A stretch of DNA of 64,000 nucleotides from assembly GCA_030248215.1 (NCBI GenBank), contig JASANG010003323.1, forward strand, positions 186,001-250,000. The letters are read 5' to 3'. Origin of the DNA: Enoplolaimus lenunculus. Taxonomy: Eukaryota > Nematoda > Enoplea > Enoplida > Thoracostomopsidae. Positions within the stretch are counted from its first letter, which is position 1; each line of letters starts with the position of its first letter. Of the stretch, positions 11,090-22,280 are shown piece after piece. The position numbers and the translations under genes are program-made. Under the pieces are notes generated by a model. The model worked only from the letters and a program-made list of their open reading frames with translations, ran no database searches and was not told the origin of the DNA.

Positions 11090-11388
11090 ACGTTGAAATT
11101 CAATGTAACTACGATGATACCATCGAGTTGTCTTGTTGAATTTGAACTAAAGTTTAACGCTAAGGTTGATTTCTCAACAGACGCTTGTGGTCGTAGGAGT
11201 ATGCGAAAACTCGCACCAACCTCTGAGAGAGTCAATTTGACTTACCATTTTTACGGTGTATTAACGTTGAAGTTCAATGCAACTACTATGATAGCATCGA
11301 GTTGTCTTGTTGAATTTGAACTAAAGTTTGAAACTAAGGTTGATTTATCAACAGACACTTGTGGTCGTAGGAGTAAGCGAAAAACTCG
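11090..11388. repeat. Tandem duplication of a gene 3' end (~125-bp copies)
   Basis: Copies at about 11090-11215 and 11264-11388 are near identical. Between them lies a fragment of family A (11221-11259). The second copy contains the stop codon of the minus-strand reading frame described next. Confidence 0.7.
11221..11259. mobile_element. Family A MITE, right-end fragment
   Basis: Only CTGAGAGAGTCAATTTGACT and a worn TTTTTACGGTG end remain. Confidence 0.55.
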
Positions 11389-11716
11389 TTTCAGACGAAT
11401 GTTCCGACAGCGGCGTCAACGCTGTTTCAACCGAAAACGATGCATTAGGAATTTGAAGGGTTTGTGGTCGTTGGTTTGGGTTTCGTTGAAGTTCAAGCGC
11501 AGTTGAAGGTAACTCGACCAGTCGATGAGGAGTAGGTTCGATGACAGAAATTTGGTTGGTCGACGCTGTTGAGCTGTCGGGTTGAGGTGCCCGTGGCTCG
11601 GTGCTTTGGTACTTTAAAAATGTTGCAATCCCTGGTATTTGACCTAAGAATCGTCGGTATAAAACGTGACGTAAACCGTTTGATGTTGTATGAGGCACCC
11701 GTTGTGTAGCACAAGA
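11348..11716 (-). CDS. Candidate terminal exon, Ser/Thr/Pro-rich
   Basis: On the minus strand an acceptor ending AATATTTCAG leads into 122 open codons in phase 0, stopping at TGA. The product begins SCATQRVPHTTSNGLRHVLY, becomes rich in Ser, Thr, Pro and Gln, and ends TPTTTSVC. No family recognised. No upstream exon was found; the region above it is a hairpin array and a GC-rich repeat. The plus-strand frame over the same DNA looks like a shadow. Confidence 0.35.
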   Translation of the reverse strand, partial: SCATQRVPHTTSNGLRHVLYRRFLGQIPGIATFLKYQSTEPRAPQPDSSTASTNQISVIEPTPHRLVELPSTALELQRNPNQRPQTLQIPNASFSVETALTPLSEHSSETSFSLTPTTTSVC

Positions 11717-11754
11717 CTGAAATATTTGATGTAGTTGCGATTAAATGTGGCGGT

Positions 11755-12110
11755 ATTTCTTTTGATGACGTCCGGCGCCGTCCGTCACCGCGCGGTATCG
11801 TACATGAATTACTCATGTACAATACCGTATGGTCGTACATGAATTACTCATGTACAATACCGTATGGTCGTACATGAATTACTCATGTACAATACCGTAT
11901 GGTCGTACATGAATTACTCATGTACAATACCGTATGGTCGTACATGAATTACTCATGTACAATACCGTATGGTCGTACATGAATTACTCATGTACAATAC
12001 CGTATGGTCGTACATGAATTACTCATGTACAATACCGTATGGTGACGTATGGTGACGCACGACGGCAGATGGCACCCCACGACAAGTATAGCGCCACCCT
12101 AAGGAAAAAC
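11755..12110. mobile_element. Family F element carrying a hairpin array
   Basis: GC-rich GACGTCCGGCGCCGTCCGTC on the left and a TATAGCGCCACCCTAAGG end on the right enclose the 35-bp array. The CGCCACCCTAA end matches the CGCAACCCTAA end of other F copies. Confidence 0.5.
11797..12043. repeat. Seven-copy 35-bp tandem array of hairpins
   Basis: Seven almost identical 35-bp units. Each contains the inverted repeat GTACATGA-ATTAC-TCATGTAC, able to form an 8-bp stem with a 5-base loop, plus CAATACCGTATGG. Confidence 0.95.
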
Positions 12111-12239
12111 AGTGCCCATAGGGGTAGCCTAAACTTTGGTACGCGTCGAGTCACGTCTTATTAAATATATCGGTTTGTTTTTTCTAATGACTTAGCTAGT
12201 ATTTATTTATTAACAGTAATAAATTTGCCAAAGTCATTC

Positions 12240-12648
12240 GACGCTTAGGAATCTGCTTATTCTTACGCTTAGGCTAAGGCCTAGACTTAGGCTTACGCTC
12301 ACGAATATGCTCATTATTACGCTTAGGCTAAGGCTTAGACTTAGGCTTACGCTTATGAATATGCTCATTATTACGCTTGGGCTTAGGCTTAGGTTTAGGA
12401 ATGTGGTCATTCTTACGCTTAGGCTAAGGCTTAGACTTAGGCTTAGGCTTACGAAATGCTCATTATTACGCTTAGGCTAAGGCTTAAACTTAGGCTTAGG
12501 CTTACGAATGTGCTCATTATTACGCTTAGGCTTAGGTTTAGGTTTAGAAATATGCTAATTCTTACGCTTAGGCTTAAGTTTAGGTTTAGGTTTAGGTTTA
12601 GAAATATGCTTATAATACTGTTCCACCCCTGTTCTTTACATTGGCCTG
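12240..12648. mobile_element. Family C element with long TTAGGC core
   Basis: About 50 TTAGGC-like hexamers in blocks spaced by GAATATGCTCATTATTACGC, ending in GTTCCACCCCTGTTCTTTAC and ATTGGCC. The left end is missing. Confidence 0.75.
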
Positions 12649-12855
12649 CCAACGAATGGTTACAGGTCGTTTTGAGGTTATACTTTTTTGAGCTATAAAA
12701 TTTAACGCATTTGTTTACTTCGATCTATTGTGCAAAATATCAGATCTGGCTACAGACAATTTTTTGCCAGTTTCAACACGTTTAAATTATGCTTTTAGTT
12801 GTTAACTAAAATGGTTTTGGACAACACAATTTCAATTGGCCTATTTTTACTTGCA

Positions 12856-12861
12856 TTTATT
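12856..12861 (-). terminator. Poly(A) signal AATAAA
   Basis: On the minus strand, about 65 bases after the TAA of the four-transmembrane gene. Confidence 0.5.
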
Positions 12862-12925
12862 GCAAATAAGTTCTAAGAGAGACTAGGTGGAGCCAGGGAC
12901 TCCCTTAAGATTTATGTTTTAGTTT

Positions 12926-15900
12926 TTAGTTTGAAATAGGTTTGAGAGTGGCAGAGCCACCTACATATACGTTTAATATACTTGAAATCTTAATTAAAAT
13001 ATAAATATTTACAAAATCGTATCAATCCAGGCTCGCTTACCTTTAAGACATTTTGATAATGTAATGATTTGACCGAAATGTACGTGAAATACCCCTCGAC
13101 TGTGATTGCAATAACAACACAAACGATGAATGTAACGCAAGTTGTTGGATTAGGTTTTGTCTGAAATAGAAAACAAAATTTTAAATTTCAATATTTAATT
13201 CAATCAAATTAATTCAACCAATATATATTAGTTGTTGGCCCTGACAACGCACGGCGCCGTACGTCAGCCTTTGCGTGAACCATTACGCAACCTTATATTT
13301 TTCGAATTTTATACCGTAAATACATATTTACTTCCACAGCTGTGACTTGGTAGAGTGTTTTTCGGAGTGCAACAAATCACTCAGCCTGAGTTAGGACTAT
13401 CAGAACTCAGAATTTTGAGCTGATTTAATTCATTCTGAGTTAATTAAGCAACTCATCCATAGTCAACTCAACTCACAGTGAGAATCAAATCAACTCAGAG
13501 TGAGTTAAAGTTTACTGTTATTAACTCAGAAAGAACTAACTTTCCGTCTGAGTTGATTAATTAACTCATTGGAATTTGCAGTGTAGTTCCAATCCATGTA
13601 TTAATTGCGCAGTATTTTATCACAATCATTACGCAGTTTACTCGATATTAAATAAATTTGACGAAATTCTTCCAAAATCTTAAATATTGCGACTGCATCA
13701 GCTGTGTTTTTTCAAATTTTTGAAAATACGGTGAATATTTACGTGGTTAAATTGAATTATAACAGAAAAATAAAACATCTTTGAATCATTATACTACTTT
13801 CATAACCGGTTTGCGTTTCTGTTATTTTGATCACTATCCATTTCGGTTATTTTTACTATTTGTTTACAATTTGATTCATAGTGCAAGAAAAAGAGCTTTT
13901 CGTGTTTAATTTTCTTTTAAGTAGAAGGTAACTAAAGTATGTATTTCGTTGATAATTCTCAGTGATCAAAGTTTTGCAAACTGTGTAAATTTTAAGGACC
14001 GTACTGTGTTGACCCGAATAAGAGAGGGGGTAATAAGAGGGGGTCCCCATTTTGAGTCCCGTATCCCTAATAAGTCAGTAAGCGGATAGAGTCCTTAAAC
14101 CTTAATTAGAGTCCATAAATGCCAATTATCCCTAATTCTGGCGCATAAATGACTCCAGCTCCAAATAATTTGACTTCGAAACTTTAAAGCGTACTTAAGT
14201 TTTGAAAGTACATTCCAACGTATAACCTTGCATTATCGCTCAAGCTATTGACACAAGACAAATAAACATTTAATTCAACGGATAGTTGCAATACCGGATA
14301 TATATCAGTAACAAAGGGTGGCGGAGCGTGGGTTAAAAACAAATAACAGTCCGTAACCGAATAACAAGGGGGTACCATCTGGAGAGGGCAAATAAATATC
14401 AGTCCCCCCTCTTATTCGGGTCAATACATTATGGTGCCAAGCTAATTGCTAATTACCAGGCTGGCAATAAAAGTTCGGAGATTCGTATTCAGCAAAAATT
14501 TGCGGTTTGGATTCAGATACGGTTGCAAAAAGCCGAATCCAAATCCTGAATCCAACAAAGTTCGGCAATATATTTTACATTCTTAAACAATAAAAATTTA
14601 AATAACTTGATATATGAATAAATATTTTTTCGCGAAATATATTACGTTTAAAAGTTATGCGGCTGACATTGCGCTGCTATTTTGAAACAAATTATTGATA
14701 CATCTGGAATTTGTAACTTTCAAGATTCGGATTAGGATTCGGCAAATTAGCAATAGATTCGGATTTTGTCAAATCGTGGATTCTGTGCCACAATTCTGAA
14801 TACCTCCTTGGTCATAACTACGAGCGATACCTCTGCGTATGTTAATAGCGGTTCGGTTCTATACTATAAATAACGATCTGGCCAGTGTTACTTTTAGAGC
14901 CACAACTGCCCATTAAGCATGTCCTAAGCCCAAACCAAGCCTAAGCGCTATAAAAGCGTAAACCAAAGCCTTAAAGCTTAAGCCTAACCAAACTATATGG
15001 TTCAATAACTAAAGCTATTTTTTGCAGCGCCACCAAAAAAGGGTACGACCCTAAAAGTACCACGGGCCGATATTCTAAACTTCACTTGTTTTAGTTCCTC
15101 ATCGCACTAACGATAATTAGTAAAAATTCACACCCACGCTACTGGTTTCTAAGCGCAAACTGAAACTTAGGCTTAGGTTATAACTGTAACGTGAAACCTG
15201 AGCCTAGGCTTAAATCTAAAACGCAACCTTAGCTAATATTATTAATTTAGTTACTATAGGGTAATGTTTTATTGGGTAATTATAAACAAGTACTGTTTAG
15301 ATTGAAAAAGTTTAAGAAAGAAATGATAAAAGGTGGGGTCAATGTAAAGAACGGGAGCGGAATAGCATTACAAGCATATTCCTAAGCCTAAGCCTAATCT
15401 TAATCCTAAGCGTAAGAATGAGCATATTCCTAGGTCTAAGCCTAAGCCAAGCGACAAACTTAGTCTAAAGCTTAAGCTTATTCTTTTCTTGTCCCGCAGA
15501 AATTATAAACAAGTAGCGTTTAAATTGAAAAAGTTTGAAAAAGAAATGATAAAAGGTGGGGTCAATGTAAAGAACGGGAGCGGAATAGCATTACAAGCAT
15601 ATTCCTAAGCCTAAGCCTAATCTTAATCCTAAGCGTAAGAATGAGCATATTCCTAGGTCTAAGCCTAAGCCTAAGCTAAGCGACAAACTTAGTCTAAAGC
15701 TTAAGCTTATTCTTTTCTTGTCCCGCAGAAAATATAAACAAGTAGCGTTTAAATTGAAAAAGTTTGAAAAATAAAATGATAAAAGGTGGGGCCAATGTAA
15801 AGAACAGGAGCGGAACTATAAGCATATTCCTAAACCTAAGCTTAAGCCTAAGCCAAGCGAAAAACTTAGTTTTAAGCTTAAGCTTATTCTTTTCTTGTCC

Positions 15901-18002
15901 CGCAGAAAAACGTTTCGCCCCTGTTCTTTACATGGGCCTAAGGTAGGGTAAACGGAAATAGACGAATTCGACCGGTACCTTCGCACGATCATATAGTACA
16001 ATTGCTGCAACAACGTAACCAGTATAAAACAGTATGCCAAACACTTGAAGAATCGCTCGAGGAATAATAAGCTCGTACGATGAAATTTTTAACCCAATCA
16101 ACATTAAAAGAATCATTGAGATCCAAACTGATTGGTTGATGATCACTGCACTCAAAAAGTCGTACGGCAAAATGATCCTAAAATTGTTATTAACACTGCT
16201 TCCGTCTCAGAGAGTATACCAGGGTTTCATCGGAATTCCGATTCCGGCTAAAATTCCGGCAAAATTTGACTTCCGATTCCGATTTCGGCTGACTGCTCTG
16301 TTCCGATGCCGGAATTGTGATTTTTCGGTTATGAGTTTTTACGATGATTGAACTTAGATTTTGCTTGTTTCGTTTATGAGCAACTAAATACAAATTTAGA
16401 CGCGTATTATATACACAGTGACACTGGTGTTGAACAATTTTGGCAAAATGTTTAGAACAGGACCGTAACAGTAGTATAAGCATATTTTAGCCTAAGTCGA
16501 GCCTAGGAATATAAGAATGAGCTTATACCTAAACCTAACAGAAAAACTTAGTCTATATCTTTTTAAGCTTACTCGTATCAGTTTTGCAGAAAAGATTTCT
16601 AGCCCCAGGTCTTTACATATGGGCCATAATTTTTTCAAGATGTCTAGCAACATTTTAAAGCGTTCTCGGGCACGGTATTCTAGCTCCTGATGAGTGGTGA
16701 TGGTATACGACTCCCGTCCGTGAAACTGGCGTAAGAAGTATAGCTTGGAAGTAATATCTCAGACGTAGTTGAAAATATTCATGTGAGAAAAGGTTAGACA
16801 ACGAAAGTCGTGAAGTTTACGCGAGCTTTCGCTTTTGGTAATGCTGTCTCAGAACGGCGTTAACCCAAACAGGGTTCAATGTTTTAAGAAATAACGGCCA
16901 ATGTATAGAGCAGGCCCGCTATAGTATATAGTATAAACATATTTCTAAGCCTAAGCCTAAGCCTAAACCTAAGTCTTAGCGTAAGAATGATCTTATACCG
17001 AAGCCAAGGTAAAAAATGAGTTTAAAACTTAAGCTTGCTCTATTGCAATCCCACAAAAAACGTTCTGCCACTGATCTCTTCATGGATCGAAATAGCTAAT
17101 ATTTTAAGTAAAAATATCTACATTTTAGTTTGCCTAATACTTTTCTCAGTGCCAAGAAAGACAATTTAACATTAAACTTGTAAAGAAGAAGTGAAAGAAA
17201 CAGCGAAACATGAAATACTTAAATATATAATATTAGAATTCAACTCACTCTTTTATGAATAGAGTATACTATGAGCAACTATTAGCAAATCGTGTAAAGC
17301 ACAATATATGCACAATGCGCAGTGTTTAACAATTTATAAACGTACACAGTAAAAAATGGGGAGTCAAATTGACTCTCTCGGAAATAGGCTTTTCCTAACT
17401 ACACAAACTGAGTCAAATTTGATTCTGCCAGAGTCAAATTCTATTCACTTAGTCGCTCAGTGAGCCCAATTAGACTCTGGCGGAGTCAAATTCGAATCAG
17501 TTTGTGTATTCGATTCACTTAATCGCTCAGGGAGCCCAATTTGACTCTGGCGGAGTCAAATTTGAATCAGTTTGTGTAGTCAGGAAAAGCCTGTTTTCGA
17601 GAGAGTCAATTTGACTCCCCATTTTTTACAGTGTATGCATGGTACAATATAATCTCACAAATCCATTGGGCTCTAGTGTCCCGTTCGTAGACGAGTGGTT
17701 ACTGTAAACACCTCCCGTCTCATAGTTTCTCGATTCCAAACGTAGCTTGAAATAATATTACAGTGATGCAATAGAAAATATTCATGTGAGAAAGAGGTAA
17801 AATTAAAAAAAGATGACACTTACGCTAAACTTGGATTATTTTTGACATAAGTTGCGTTATCAATTGCTTTGTTGACACAACCGAACAACAGCGATTGGCT
17901 TAACGCAACTAGCTCGCACAATCCCGTAGAGATCAAAGACGTTTGCGACGATAACATTCCGCAACAGAATTGCAAATTTGTCTTTTTTGACTGTTCTGAC
18001 AT
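12926..18002 (-). CDS. Four-transmembrane protein, four exons (DUF7027/LAPTM-like)
   Basis: Exons on the minus strand: 18002-17824 (ATG, donor GTAAGT, phase 2), 16177-15979 (acceptor AATTTTAG, donor GTACCG, phase 0), 13160-13041 (acceptor CTATTTCAG, donor GTAAGC, phase 0) and 12988-12926 (acceptor TTAATTAAG, stop TAA). All phases agree, giving about 186 residues. Hydrophobic segments fall at about 22-44, 67-89, 101-122 and 134-155. The start QFCCGMLSSQTSLISTGLCE and the four-helix layout recall nematode DUF7027 and LAPTM-type membrane proteins; that assignment is by appearance only. The last acceptor is uncertain, since an alternative 8 bases on gives a different tail. AATAAA lies at 12861-12856. 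Introns are 0.05 to 2.8 kb and hold A, B, C, F, H and S elements. Confidence 0.65.
13235..13320. repeat. Family F fragment
   Basis: Contains GCACGGCGCCGTACGTCAG, close to the CCGGCGCCGTCCGTC motif at 11770. Confidence 0.35.
13377..13583. mobile_element. Family B MITE, left end missing
   Basis: Runs of TGAGTTGATT, TCAACTCA and AACTCAGAAAGAACTAAC end at CATTGGAATTTGCAGTG, followed by TA. Confidence 0.7.
13590..13865. mobile_element. Family H fragment
   Basis: Shares AGAAAAATAAAACATCTTTGA and the CTATCCATTTCGG end with the copy at 8138. Confidence 0.45.
14460..14800. repeat. GAATCCGAATC-rich degenerate repeat
   Basis: GGATTCGG/CCGAATCC motifs recur in both orientations. Similar short CCGATTCCG stretches occur at 16205-16315, 21320-21410 and 33825-34130. 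I see no coding signal. Confidence 0.35.
15279..15943. repeat. Three tandem ~228-bp units, each with a family C core
   Basis: Units start near 15279, 15501 and 15730. Each has AATTGAAAAAGTTTGAAAA, GGTGGGGTCAATGTAAAGAAC, a CCTAAG core and TTCTTTTCTTGTCCCGCAG. The third ends as a normal family C right end (TTCTTTACATGGGCC). Units 1 and 2 are nearly identical. Confidence 0.85.
16456..16624. mobile_element. Family C element
   Basis: ACAGGACCGTAACAGTAG, few hexamers, TTTTAAGCTTACTCG, ending AGGTCTTTACATATGGGCC. Confidence 0.65.
16640..16800. mobile_element. Family S element, worn right half
   Basis: Keeps GAGTGGTGATGGTATACGAC (the tRNA-like core) and the end AAAATATTCATGTGAGAAAAGG. Confidence 0.5.
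16888..17088. mobile_element. Family C element with 8-bp duplication
   Basis: GGCCAATGTATAGAGCAGG to TCTCTTCATGGATC. Flanks GAAATAAC and GAAATAGC match at 7 of 8 bases. Confidence 0.7.
17225..17795. mobile_element. Old family S element split by a family A MITE
   Basis: The left part (TATATGCACAATGCGCAGTG, GTTTAACAATTTATAAACG) and right part (GACGAGTGGTTACTGTAAAC, AATATTCATGTGAGAAAG) are separated by the MITE at 17345-17633. Confidence 0.5.
17345..17633. mobile_element. Family A MITE with internal duplication
   Basis: TA-flanked, CACAGTAAAAAATGGGG to CCATTTTTTACAGTG. It is longer than normal because a ~65-bp middle block (CGCTCAGTGAGCCCAATT-like) is present twice. Confidence 0.8.
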
Positions 18003-18297
18003 TATTTGTTTTGTTTTTGAGGTACAAGTATAATTTCTGTTACTAAATATATTGCAACGGATGTATGTTTACATAAAAGTTAACAAACACTAATGTAAAT
18101 GTTATTTTAGCATAAGGTTAACTAGTCAAAGTGGTTGCAAATTTGCAATCCTAAAATACAAACAAAATAGGTGTAAACTTAGCCGGAACAAATACATACG
18201 TTTAAAAGCACATACGTCGCTAAAGTTGCAATAGGTTACGGCAAGTAGCAATTGCAAAATCATGCAGTTTGATTGGTTCTAATAAATGGTTACTTAA

Positions 18298-18560
18298 CCC
18301 CTTCTCACGTTGAGTTACCTATAGGCAACTGAGCGCAGTGTATATACGTTAAATAATATATATCGCACCGTGTTTAACAATTACAACACGTATACATAGT
18401 ACTAAATCACCACAAGACGTGAGAGCCCCCTCGGGCTCGAGCGTCAAGCTCCTATAGCCGAGTGGTGATGGTATACGCCTCCCACTCCAGTCATTGGAGT
18501 TCGAATCCTAGCATAAAAGTAGGTCTCAGGGGAAATAGAAAATATTCATGTGAGAAAGGG
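18298..18560. mobile_element. Family S element, complete, TTAA-flanked, with tRNA-like core
   Basis: 263 bp between TTAA at 18294-18297 and 18561-18564. Ends are CCCCTTCTCAC and GTGAGAAAGGG. The TTAA target and CCC ends are the hallmark of piggyBac-type elements. The core at about 18450-18520 looks tRNA-derived: box A TATAGCCGAGTGGTGATGG and box B GAGTTCGAATCCTAG. No protein is encoded. Confidence 0.8.
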
Positions 18561-18590
18561 TTAATAAAGCATTTTAATTGAAGCTCGCAG

Positions 18591-18787
18591 AGTCAATGTT
18601 CGTCATTTCATTGGACGTCAAAATTTGGCCCAATAGTCTGTGTACACTTGTTACTGTTCTCAAATGGACGCCTAATGTTCTCAACAACAGCGTCTCAGAA
18701 GCGCAGCTTGGATTTCGCATCAAAAAGAGAAACGGTCGTAAAGGGACATGGCCTATCCTGCAAGGGAACGAAATGGATGGCCGATGA
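18591..18787 (+). CDS. Candidate terminal exon
   Basis: After an acceptor-like AAGCTCGCAG two frames are open: one to TGA at 18785 (including FVISLDVKIWPNSLCTLVTV and KKRNGRKGTWPIL) and one to TGA at 18807 (ending CKGTKWMADEFNWQKK). Base composition and residue variety look coding, but I cannot choose the frame and recognise no family. Confidence 0.3.
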
Positions 18788-18944
18788 GTTTAACTGGCAG
18801 AAAAAATGAAAAAATGCTAATCGGCTGGAACTCTGCCCAAAATCCGTATGTATGTGGCGTGTTCCAGGATTAATAATATAGATTGAAGTAACCCTTAAAG
18901 TACACCAAAATTTGCCTAAACAAGCAGTTGTTTAAATTATGATA

Positions 18945-19190
18945 CGATGTTACTTTAAATGGCTAACTATTTTTTTCGCGGAACTATAATAGAGTACGCT
19001 TAAACATTAGACTAATTTTTTGCTCAGGCTTCGACTTAAGCTCAGGCTTAGTCACACTTATGTTTACGCTAAGGTTTAATAGGCTTAGATTAAATAAATT
19101 TTTGCTTAGGCTTAGTCTTTAGCTTGTTGGCTTATCTTTAACACGCTGAGGTTTATGCTTACACCAAGGCTTACGAATATAACCTAAACA
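18945..19190. mobile_element. Family C element, decayed
   Basis: GATGTTACTTTAAATGGC, the ATAATAGAGTACGCTTAAAC block and scattered TTAGGC-like hexamers; no clear right end. Confidence 0.45.
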
Positions 19191-19284
19191 TTTTCGCGTG
19201 CTATCCGATTCATTTAAGCAACTGAGCAGATTGTAACCATTTACTGAGATGGATATACAGAAATACGGTACAGTCGAAAATTTA

Positions 19285-19392
19285 ATTTTTTGAGGGTAGG
19301 AAGCGTATGGAAAAATTTTTGATGACTTACAAGCAAGGTTGAAAATATTCTAGGAATGGCCAAAGTTTTTCCGGGGGAGGTTTCTAGCTACG
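19285..19392 (+). repeat. Family D repeat
   Basis: GATGACTTACAAGCAAGGTTGA and TTTTTCCGGGGGAGG. Confidence 0.5.
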
Positions 19393-19619
19393 AGCTCAAC
19401 CTGTTGATCGGGCCGAATAAACTACTGTGAGATCATAATACTTGTTTGTGATGTTACAAAGCCAATAGCATCATCGTATCGCAGTTGATTACAATTTAGT
19501 TATTACTATTTCAAGAAACTTAAATCGAAAAATGCAACAACGCCAGCTTTTAATAAAACTTAGTTTGCAACAATTGGCGATAGGTGCTAGACACATTTGA
19601 GAATATCGGTTGACAAACG

Positions 19620-19785
19620 AGGCACATGTATAGAACAGCACCAGAGCAGGGCCGGATCGTTTTCCGGAGTGGCTGTAATAGAGTCAGTTTAAGCTCTAGA
19701 CTAAATGTTTTGCTTAGGCTTAACATTAGGTTTAGGCTTAGGAATATGCTTATACTACTTTACCGGCTCTGTTCTATACATTGGC
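19620..19785. mobile_element. Family C element with 8-bp duplication
   Basis: GGCACATGTATAGAACAGC to TTCTATACATTGGC. GACAAACG lies on both sides. Confidence 0.8.
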
Positions 19786-20099
19786 GACAAACGGTATAAA
19801 TCAAGCGATTCGCAATTTGCAGCTAAAATAACAGCGGTTCGACTGTCAATAAAAATCGACCCACACAGCCTCCCAGACAACCACTGACCATTTGAGTTAG
19901 CAGTCAAAACAGTGGCATACGAACGTAAAAAGTTCGCTAGTGAAGCGAGCGAACGGATCGCTAGAGCAGTTAAAATCAGATTCGATCCATTTAGTTTAAC
20001 CGGACCAAAGTCAACGTTTGGGCGGTGATCCACGGCTGCCAATCCACCCTACAAATTTGACACCATTGGGGATGCGCTTATACTCTACTGTGCCAGACG

Positions 20100-20430
20100 C
20101 CACAACGCGGGCGCCGCACACCGACGCATGCCGCTATGCGTTGCTAAGAAATGTATAAACAAAATCTAACTGATGGCGTCCGCTAGGATGCGGCGAGTAG
20201 GAGCGCAACACTGAGTGTTGTGCTATACTCGACGTGCGCCGCCGGACGCCGCCGTGCGCCACCGGACGCCGCCGTGCGCCGCCGGACGCCGCCGTGCGCC
20301 ACCGGACGCCGCCGTGCGCCATCGAAATTTTACCGCATGCCGCCGCTCGCCGCCGGTCGGCGCGCGGCGGCATGCGGCGGCGCGAAGCCGGCGTCCGGCG
20401 CAGTAACGTATAGCGCAACCCTAACAATTT
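20100..20430. mobile_element. Family F element with GC-rich minisatellite
   Basis: Extremely CpG-rich. Between 20228 and 20320 a GCCGCCGTGCGCCACCGGAC-type unit of 30 bp (two 15-bp halves) repeats about three times. It ends GTAACGTATAGCGCAACCC. Confidence 0.6.
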
Positions 20431-20592
20431 TCTATAATGATTTGATAGGCCAAAACTAAGATAAAAAAGTAAACTACAAACAAGCTTAAACGCATTTTTT
20501 GCTAAACGTTTTAGCTGGTTTGTTGTCTAAGTGCAAAAACAACGTTAAATACTGAAGCAATAGGCGCAGTATTTTGTGTTATCTGCCTACAG

Positions 20593-20773
20593 AAGCGAAT
20601 GTGAATGCTATAATTTATCGTATATTTGTCGTACTTTCGGCAGCAAATGGACTATTGAGGACCGGATGTGGCCGGCCGGCCCGGACATCTGCCTAAAGAA
20701 TATAACATTCGCCGGCCAATCAAAAATTTGTATACCACCGAACGCACCAGCACATTCCGTATCCGGTCATTGA
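20593..20773 (+). CDS. Candidate terminal exon, cysteine-containing
   Basis: A good acceptor (TATCTGCCTACAG) leads in phase 2 to 59 open codons and TGA. The product has six cysteines (CECYNLSYICR, DICLKN, KICIPPN) and a Trp-rich middle, which fits a secreted protein. No family recognised and no upstream exon found. Confidence 0.3.
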
Positions 20774-21456
20774 AAAATATATATACAACGAAACCAACTA
20801 TATTTTATAGTCCAAAATATTATCTTAAGCGTTTTGCGCGGCCAGCTCTCACGTCTTGTGGAGATTTTGCACTGCGCATGTATGTTAGAATTGGAAACAC
20901 AGCTCACAGTGTCTGTATTGCTTGTATATTATTTCTATTTTAGTTGCTCACATTGATGAAGCCAGGATTTTTGTTTGGGGCGGCACACAAATACTTTAAA
21001 TATATAGTGTGTTAAATTATTATTCATCAATTAGCATGTGCAGCATGGTGCAAAGCGTAACTGGATTATACCGGAATTGGAATCAAAACTATAAATTAGG
21101 TGACAATACGTATTATTTGTAATAACAAATTTATTAACGTACGGTGTCTGTTAGCTAGCAACAATTTTCAAAACCGTCGCGTCAACATATTGGCATGTTT
21201 TTGGCTCTGTAAAGCTAAACTACAAACAATTATTGTTATTTTCAAAATAAACCAGTCGTTTTGTTTAGATATTGAGATTGAGAGAATTTTTATGCAACCA
21301 AAGTATGATTAAAATTGCAAAATTCCGATTCCGATTGATTGTGCTATCGGAATCGAAATCGGAACTCGTTTTCAAACGGAATTCTAATCGGAATCAAAAT
21401 TACCGGTTGGTCCGTGATACAGAGAAATCACAAACTCTGTGGATGTATTTTGACAG

Positions 21457-21560
21457 ATAAAGAATCATTCAGCCGCTATAAAGGTGTATACAGCTTCAAA
21501 GGTTCAGCTTCATCTTACGTGTGGAGCAGGCAAAATTTTGCAATAACAGCTTCAGTAGAG
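21457..21560 (+). CDS. Candidate internal exon
   Basis: Acceptor TATTTTGACAG, donor GAG-GTAAAAC. The frame reads DKESFSRYKGVYSFKGSASS then YVWSRQNFAITASVE. A strong acceptor at 21690 (CTCCTTCATAG) could continue in phase 0 as LQKHALSHL and stop. Family unknown. Confidence 0.3.
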
Positions 21561-21889
21561 GTAAAACATTGCTAATGTTTTCAAGGATTACTAAACGCAA
21601 CAAAAAAGTCAAAATTGTGTATAGCATTGTGATACGTTTGTGCCACAGTTTCTGCGTCTGCTGATTACCATGTCTTTATCTCCTTCATAGCTTCAGAAAC
21701 ATGCATTATCGCATCTTTGAAAGCCAAAACAGCAGTATGACGTTCAACGAATCTTGTTTCACACAAACGAACTAATTGTTTACACAGTTTCGAAAAACCA
21801 GCCTCCAGAACCCCTCGTAGTTTCGAATGACCCTTAGCTGGATTGGGGGTTGTCGACCCCAGACCATCACACTAAGTTGTTTATTATTA

Positions 21890-22280
21890 CACTGTATATT
21901 CCAGTGAGTTGATTATAACTCATAATGCGTTGAATCACTGAGTCTGAATTAGGACTATCAGAGCTCACAATTCTGCGTTGATTCAGCTCATTTTGATTTA
22001 ATTAATTAACTGCCCCGGAGTCAACTCAACTCACTGTGAGAATCAACTCAACTCAAAGTGAGTTTAAAGTTTACGGTTTATTGACTCAGAACTCAACTCA
22101 CAGTGAGAATCAACTCAACTCAAAGTGAGTTTAAAGTTTACTGTTTATTGACACAGAACTCAACTCACAGTGAGAATCAACTCAACTCAAAGTGAGTTCA
22201 AAGTTTACGGTTTATTGACTCAGAGCTAAATTAACTTTCCGTCTGTGAGTTGATTAATTAACTTATTCGAATTTACAGTT
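21890..22280. mobile_element. Family B MITE with internal triplication
   Basis: CACTGTATATTCCAGTGAG at the left and CGAATTTACAGT at the right. A ~63-bp block (CAACTCACAGTGAGAATC, then AAAGTTTACTG) is repeated three times. Confidence 0.8.

Noticed and set aside
10884-11096. Plus-strand frame with a hydrophobic start (LLVFLACNIFNCLIILAQQ)
   Set aside because: No ATG, a weak acceptor, and an Arg-rich tail typical of an off-frame reading.
11797-12043. CRISPR-like array
   Set aside because: The 35-bp units are contiguous with no unique spacers, and the context is eukaryotic.
19755-20042. Minus-strand frame that resembles part of a seven-transmembrane receptor (LILTALAIRSLASLANFLRS)
   Set aside because: The hydrophobic part covers the GCTAGTGAAGCGAGCGAAC palindrome shared with family J repeats, the 3' end runs into a family C end, and splice sites are poor.
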